Part shown: positions 56,682 through 60,927 of the stretch, one piece after another
How positions within the stretch are numbered: the first letter of the stretch is position 1
How the letters are laid out: each line of letters opens with the position of its first letter
DNA from: Brachionus plicatilis
Lineage: Eukaryota; Rotifera; Eurotatoria; Ploima; Brachionidae
Length of the DNA stretch: 60,927 bases
Direction: 5' to 3'
Assembly: GCA_010279815.1 (NCBI GenBank)
Contig: QEOQ01000207.1
Location: 26,009-86,935, forward strand
Notes under the pieces: generated by a model
The model's input: the letters and a program-made list of their open reading frames with translations, nothing else
What the model was told of the DNA's origin: nothing
Database searches by the model: none
Made by a program: the position numbers and the translations under genes

Positions 56682-59600
56682 TTAGACTATTGCTCCAATA
56701 CTATGACACTGGTTCGGCTTTAAATCAGTCCGATCTGCTAATGTTTTTAGATTAAAATTAATAGAATTTAATTGATTTAAATTCTCAAATTTTGAATCAT
56801 GCCTATTTACATCGAACACGACTGGATCTTCGTGTTTAGTGAACTGTTGAAATGGTCTGTATTTAGAAAATGCTGATCTGTGCGTAGTTAATAAAAACTC
56901 TTTTGTATTATTAAAACCAAACTCTTGGTCATATTCGCCGTACTCGTTGTTTAAATTATTTACACAATTTCTATTAGCTGATGATTCAGATATGGTCTCA
57001 TAAACATGTCCCAAATTATCATTGTTAAAATTTGTAACCAAGTTCGGATTCAACGTGGTGAACCGATTCAATCCTGGCAATGCGACAATTGATTGGTTAC
57101 ACGGGATTTGCAAGTTAGATGGTGCCAAGGTGCCATCGTAGTTAATGAACAAACTTTGCCTCTGAGGATTCCAGGTTTTCACAAACGACCCATTCGGTTT
57201 GGTCATCTGGTTAAAATTCGACAAAATATTGTAAACGCTGGAACATGGCTCGTTTTGCTTGGTTAAATTTAAATTCAAATTAGCCAGGCAATTATAGGAC
57301 AAATGAGACGACGCTGTATTGGAGACAGTTGCACTGGTTGTGTTAAATTCCATAAAATCCTGATTAGAATAGTCTACATTTTGACTTGAATTATTGCTGT
57401 TCATAGTGTCATGATTTAACTTGGACTCTTTTTCAATTTGTACATTTCGATCTTCTTTTATCAACACACTTCTTTTTCTAAAATTATAAAATAAATTTTA
57501 TAACAAAAAAAATTTTATTACAAAAAAAATAAAAAAATTTATGGTGTTGATATGATCATTGAAATTTACTAGTTTTCACGTAATTTTACCTAAATTAACA
57601 AAATTTTACTTTGGTATAAATTATATAAATATCGAAAATTATGGAAAAAATGTTAAAAAAAAATAGATTTTTTCGCTTTAAAAATTATAACATTTACAAT
57701 CTCGATTTTTTATAAAATTTGAGATCTAATCAAATATTTAAAGCTTTGGATTTAAAAGCTTAAAATGAAGGCAATTTGAAATTAATGATTAATTTTTGAT
57801 GCTCAAAATGATCAAATAAAGTTTGAAATATGAAATAAATTTTTATATCTAAAAAGAATTAATGCAGAGATACATTTTTGGATACAACATAGTATGTTAA
57901 ATAAAAAGCTTAACTATGCAATTAAAAAGTGCGTACCATCGATATGATGCTTTAGGTTTAACAAAGCATGTTAAAACCAAAAATATGCATCTGCATTAAT
58001 TTTATTAAATAATTGAAATTTTTTTAATAGTTAAAGCTTGATTTGATAATTTTTAGCATCATTGAAAAATTGATCACTAACTTCAAGCTGCCAAAATGAA
58101 TAGCTTAATAAAATTGTATTTTTTTGAAATTCAATAGAAAAGTTCAGAACAAAATGACAAAAATTCAAACAATAATTTTACTTTTTTTTTTATTCTTTTG
58201 TACTGAATTTCACAAGAACAATTTCATTAAGTTTATATATTTTTTTAATTTCATTTTTTAGTGATAATTTAGCATAAATTACAGATATTTATATAAAATT
58301 CAGAAGAAAATAGTAAAAAAATTTACATCTTTTATTAAATACTAAAACTCCTAAACAATTTTTTTCTTTTTATTACTGAGGAAAAGTCCTTTTAATTAAT
58401 TTCGTTTTATTATTAAAACTATTATAAAGGGTGCAATATTGCAGAATGAGTCAGGTAGAACGAAACATATAAAAAGATAAAAAAAAAAGATTAATAAAAA
58501 GAAAATAAAACATATAGAAAAATATTGATTTAATTGATGAGAAAAAAAACATTTAACCAACTTTATAAAAAGATAAAAAATGTTCTCAAAATCCAATTTT
58601 TTTCAATATTTTTAGTTTAAAAAAACATATAATCAATTTAAAATTAAAGATAGAAAGCAAAATTCAAATCCTTTGCGCAAGTAGACAAATTAACTTTTTC
58701 CACGTAAATTTAAAGTTATTTTAACACATTTTTTATCATTATTAGTTGAAAAATTAAAATTGAAATTAATTTTTCTAAAAAACTTATAAATTTTTCAAAT
58801 TGGAGGGTTTAAATTATTTCTTTGAACCATTCTTAAATTAGATTCAGTCAAAATTTTGTCTCATTGTAACTAAGTTATTTTTTATACAATTTATGTTATA
58901 TCTCTTTTTGATTTTTTATAGTTTATGTTTTTTTCTACGTCACTCATTACAGAATTCGCACAGATTTTGCGATTTTGCAAATTGAAGCAGTGGTTCCTAA
59001 ACTTCAATTTGGTATCATTTTCGTTCAATTTGGATTAAAATTGAGTGAGCTAGGCCCTTCTAAAAGCTTAATTTTTGAAAAGAACCCACGAATTTAAAAA
59101 GATTATAACTTTGTTAATACCAAAGTCATTTTACTTATTTTCATCTGCAGAACAAGTTCTAGACCATTGGAACAAAAAGTTGTACATATTTTTTCTATAT
59201 TTCATAATGCCAAATTCCAATGATCATTTAAGCATAGAAGAAAAAAAAATTACCTTAGAATAAACAGCACCACAAACGCATTTATTAGAATGAGAAGAAA
59301 CAAAAACGCCAAAATTAAACTAGCCAAAAGACTGTTGCTGGTCGAAGTGGCGCCAGTGAGCAAATTAACTTGTTGCTGGTCTGTCTTAAAATTGTCCTCG
59401 ATGTTCGAGTGCAGCACAATTGGTCTGATCGATTGGGTTGACAATTTCAAGGTTCGATTGGGTCTGTTGGCAAAATGAAGCACACCAGTTGATTGCGTGT
59501 TAGTTGAGGCAGAACTTGTGACTAGACTTTGCAGCACATAGTCATTTTTGTCGCCGGAACTGAATTTTCCGCATTTAAGACGAATGTCGGAGCTTTGGCG

Positions 59601-60839
59601 CCGAACAACGCTCGGCTTGTGCTGACAAGCGAACGGCATGCGTTTGTAGCAGTCTTGTAAGAAAAAAAAGTCTTTTTTTTTGCCAACACAGGATCCGTAT
59701 GAATGGTGGGAAGTGTCGGTGACCAGCCAAGGCCACCATTTTTCATGGCGACCAAACTGCAGCGCCTTGTTGCCAAAATCGAACCAGTTTGTTTCGTTCA
59801 ATTGACGCATGCCAAGCCAAAAAGTGCTCAAATTGCGGCCCACCGGCCCATAGTCCATGAGGGACGCGTCCAACCACTCATCTGCACCGAACAAAGCCCT
59901 GTCCACTTGTTTGTCTGTCTCGAACGAGTCAATAACAGCGAGCGAATAGCCCAAGTTGGAACAATAGGTGTTCGCCTCGTACCATGTGAGCATTTGAGGA
60001 AAAATTTTCACGCACACATCATTGATGCGCATAAAATTGTCCGGACACTTTGTGATCTCGGCCCGAGTGTTTATTTTGATCCAGATGCCGCGGCGCGTGA
60101 GTGCATCGTCGCTTTTTAGTCTGAGTGTGACCGGGCCGGACAAAGAACGGCCGGACAGAGTGGTGAACGGCTTTAGGGTGCCGCAGAGCTGCGTGGCCGA
60201 GTCGATGGTGAGGTGGTCGCGCGAACAACTTGCATTGGAAGCGGCGAAGGGCCGCAATTTTTGACTAGAGGAGACCGCGTGATTTATGGACGAGGACAAA
60301 GACTCCAAGTCAAATTCGAGCAGTTCAATTTGAATGGAAGAGCTTTGGGATGTGAGCGAACAATTGCAGTCCAGGTTGTTCAAGTACTCGTATGGGTAAT
60401 TGGGGCTTTTGAGGTAGAGTTCGGAGCTCAGAGTGGTGTCGATGGTGTCGCATATGCTGAACGAGTTGGCCGACTGAACGCATTTGTAGACTATGAACAG
60501 GTAGTCGCTGTAGGCCTTGCACGAATGCAAGTACTGGGCGTCGAGGCTTACTTTGCACGACGACAGCCCGTTGCATTCGTTGGACACGTATTCTACGCTG
60601 ACTGTGCAGTCGTTGGGCGCAAAGTGGCACGATTTGTTGTCGGTGTGGTTTTTGTGGCCGTAGTGGGACCACGCTATGAAGAGAAAATCGTCGCCACAGT
60701 CCAAGTGCAAGACTCGGTCGTGCTGCTGAGACAATTGGCTGGTCGGAGCTGTGCACTTGGACTCCTCGTTCCAACCGTGTGTTTGAACAATTAGCACAGC
60801 CAAGAACATTGCGCTCATTTGACTAGCTGACCATGACAT
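56682..60839 (-). CDS. transmembrane receptor with SUEL lectin, CUB and C-type lectin domains
   Basis: Predicted type I cell-surface glycan-binding receptor. Exon 1 is 60839-59254 and exon 2 is 57477-56682 (donor GTAATT, acceptor TTTTAG); 2382 nt, 793 aa plus TAG. Signal peptide about 1-22. SUEL/galactose-binding lectin-like domain about 29-121 (LHLDCGDDFLFI, SCKVSLDAQYL). CUB about 130-258 (LYLKSPNYPYEYLNNLDC). C-type lectin fold about 265-406 (WYEANTYCSNLGYSLAVIDS, FWLGMRQ, CYKRMPFACQ). Thr/Ser-rich stalk, membrane helix about 503-528, and a 265-aa Asn-rich cytoplasmic tail starting RKRSV. The CTLD lacks EPN/QPD and WND sugar-site motifs, so calcium-dependent sugar binding there is doubtful. 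The tail has SVYNIL (Tyr about 611), an ITIM-like motif, and VYETI (about 688). Exon 1 is much more GC-rich than its surroundings. Further 5'UTR may lie beyond the window. Confidence 0.88.
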
Positions 60840-60927
60840 TTTTGAAATAAATTTTAATTTAAAAAAAAAAAATTTTTTTATTCATTTTTTTTTGTTATTT
60901 CTAGTCAATAAATTAACAAGAGTGACA

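Noticed and set aside
60213..60794. 193-codon plus-strand frame opposite the receptor exon
   Set aside because: Shadow of the GC-balanced receptor exon; no start context or domain.

Overview
This is a strongly AT-rich animal nuclear DNA segment. It holds spliced protein-coding genes with GT/GC...AG introns, one nuclear tRNA gene and many transposable-element copies. The short introns, the very AT-rich spacer and the mix of genes (DDX3-type helicase, alpha-1,3-fucosyltransferase, cationic amino acid transporter, neuronal calcium sensor, alpha-arrestin, SUEL/CUB/C-type-lectin receptor) suit a small invertebrate genome. A monogonont rotifer is my best guess, but nothing here proves the taxon.

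Layout. (1) 199-5577, minus: a nine-coding-exon DDX3/PL10-type DEAD-box RNA helicase of 752 aa. Its introns carry at least ten convincing box C/D snoRNAs plus a weaker one, including a tandemly triplicated two-snoRNA unit and one unusually long (about 172 nt) C/D RNA. (2) 5.6-10.3 kb: AT-rich spacer. (3) 10314-11336, minus: an intronless HExxH (zincin-like) protein of unknown role. (4) 12530-24052, minus: an alpha-1,3-fucosyltransferase whose two coding exons are separated by a 10.2 kb intron. That intron is a nested graveyard: MITE-like inverted repeats, a decayed CR1-like LINE, a Helentron-like element interrupted by a Tc1/mariner transposon, and fold-back elements. (5) 24-31 kb: spacer. (6) 31314-33110, minus: an intronless second DDX3-type helicase, probably an old retrocopy. 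(7) 34-38 kb: a 5'-truncated LINE with poly(A), and a second, uninterrupted Helentron-like copy that serves as the empty site for the Tc1 insertion. (8) 38307-40520: an alpha-arrestin gene (+) convergent with a neuronal-calcium-sensor gene (-). (9) 42192-45232, minus: a 16-exon SLC7-type cationic amino acid transporter. (10) 45577-45649, minus: tRNA-Lys(CUU). (11) 45.7-47.6 kb: a palindromic MITE with a perfect 8-bp duplication, and a deleted Mutator-like element. (12) 50916-53273, plus: an ankyrin-repeat protein. (13) 54.1-54.9 kb: a piggyBac-like remnant. (14) 56682-60839, minus: a transmembrane SUEL-CUB-CTLD receptor.

The most notable system is the helicase gene acting as a multi-snoRNA host. 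Its spliced-out introns would supply C/D guide RNAs, one family of which carries two guides complementary to conserved 18S and 28S rRNA segments as I recall them. A paralogous helicase 26 kb away encodes a similar protein without introns and so without the snoRNAs. Exon coordinates were derived by hand from splice consensus and reading-frame continuity; every spliced gene sums to a whole number of codons.
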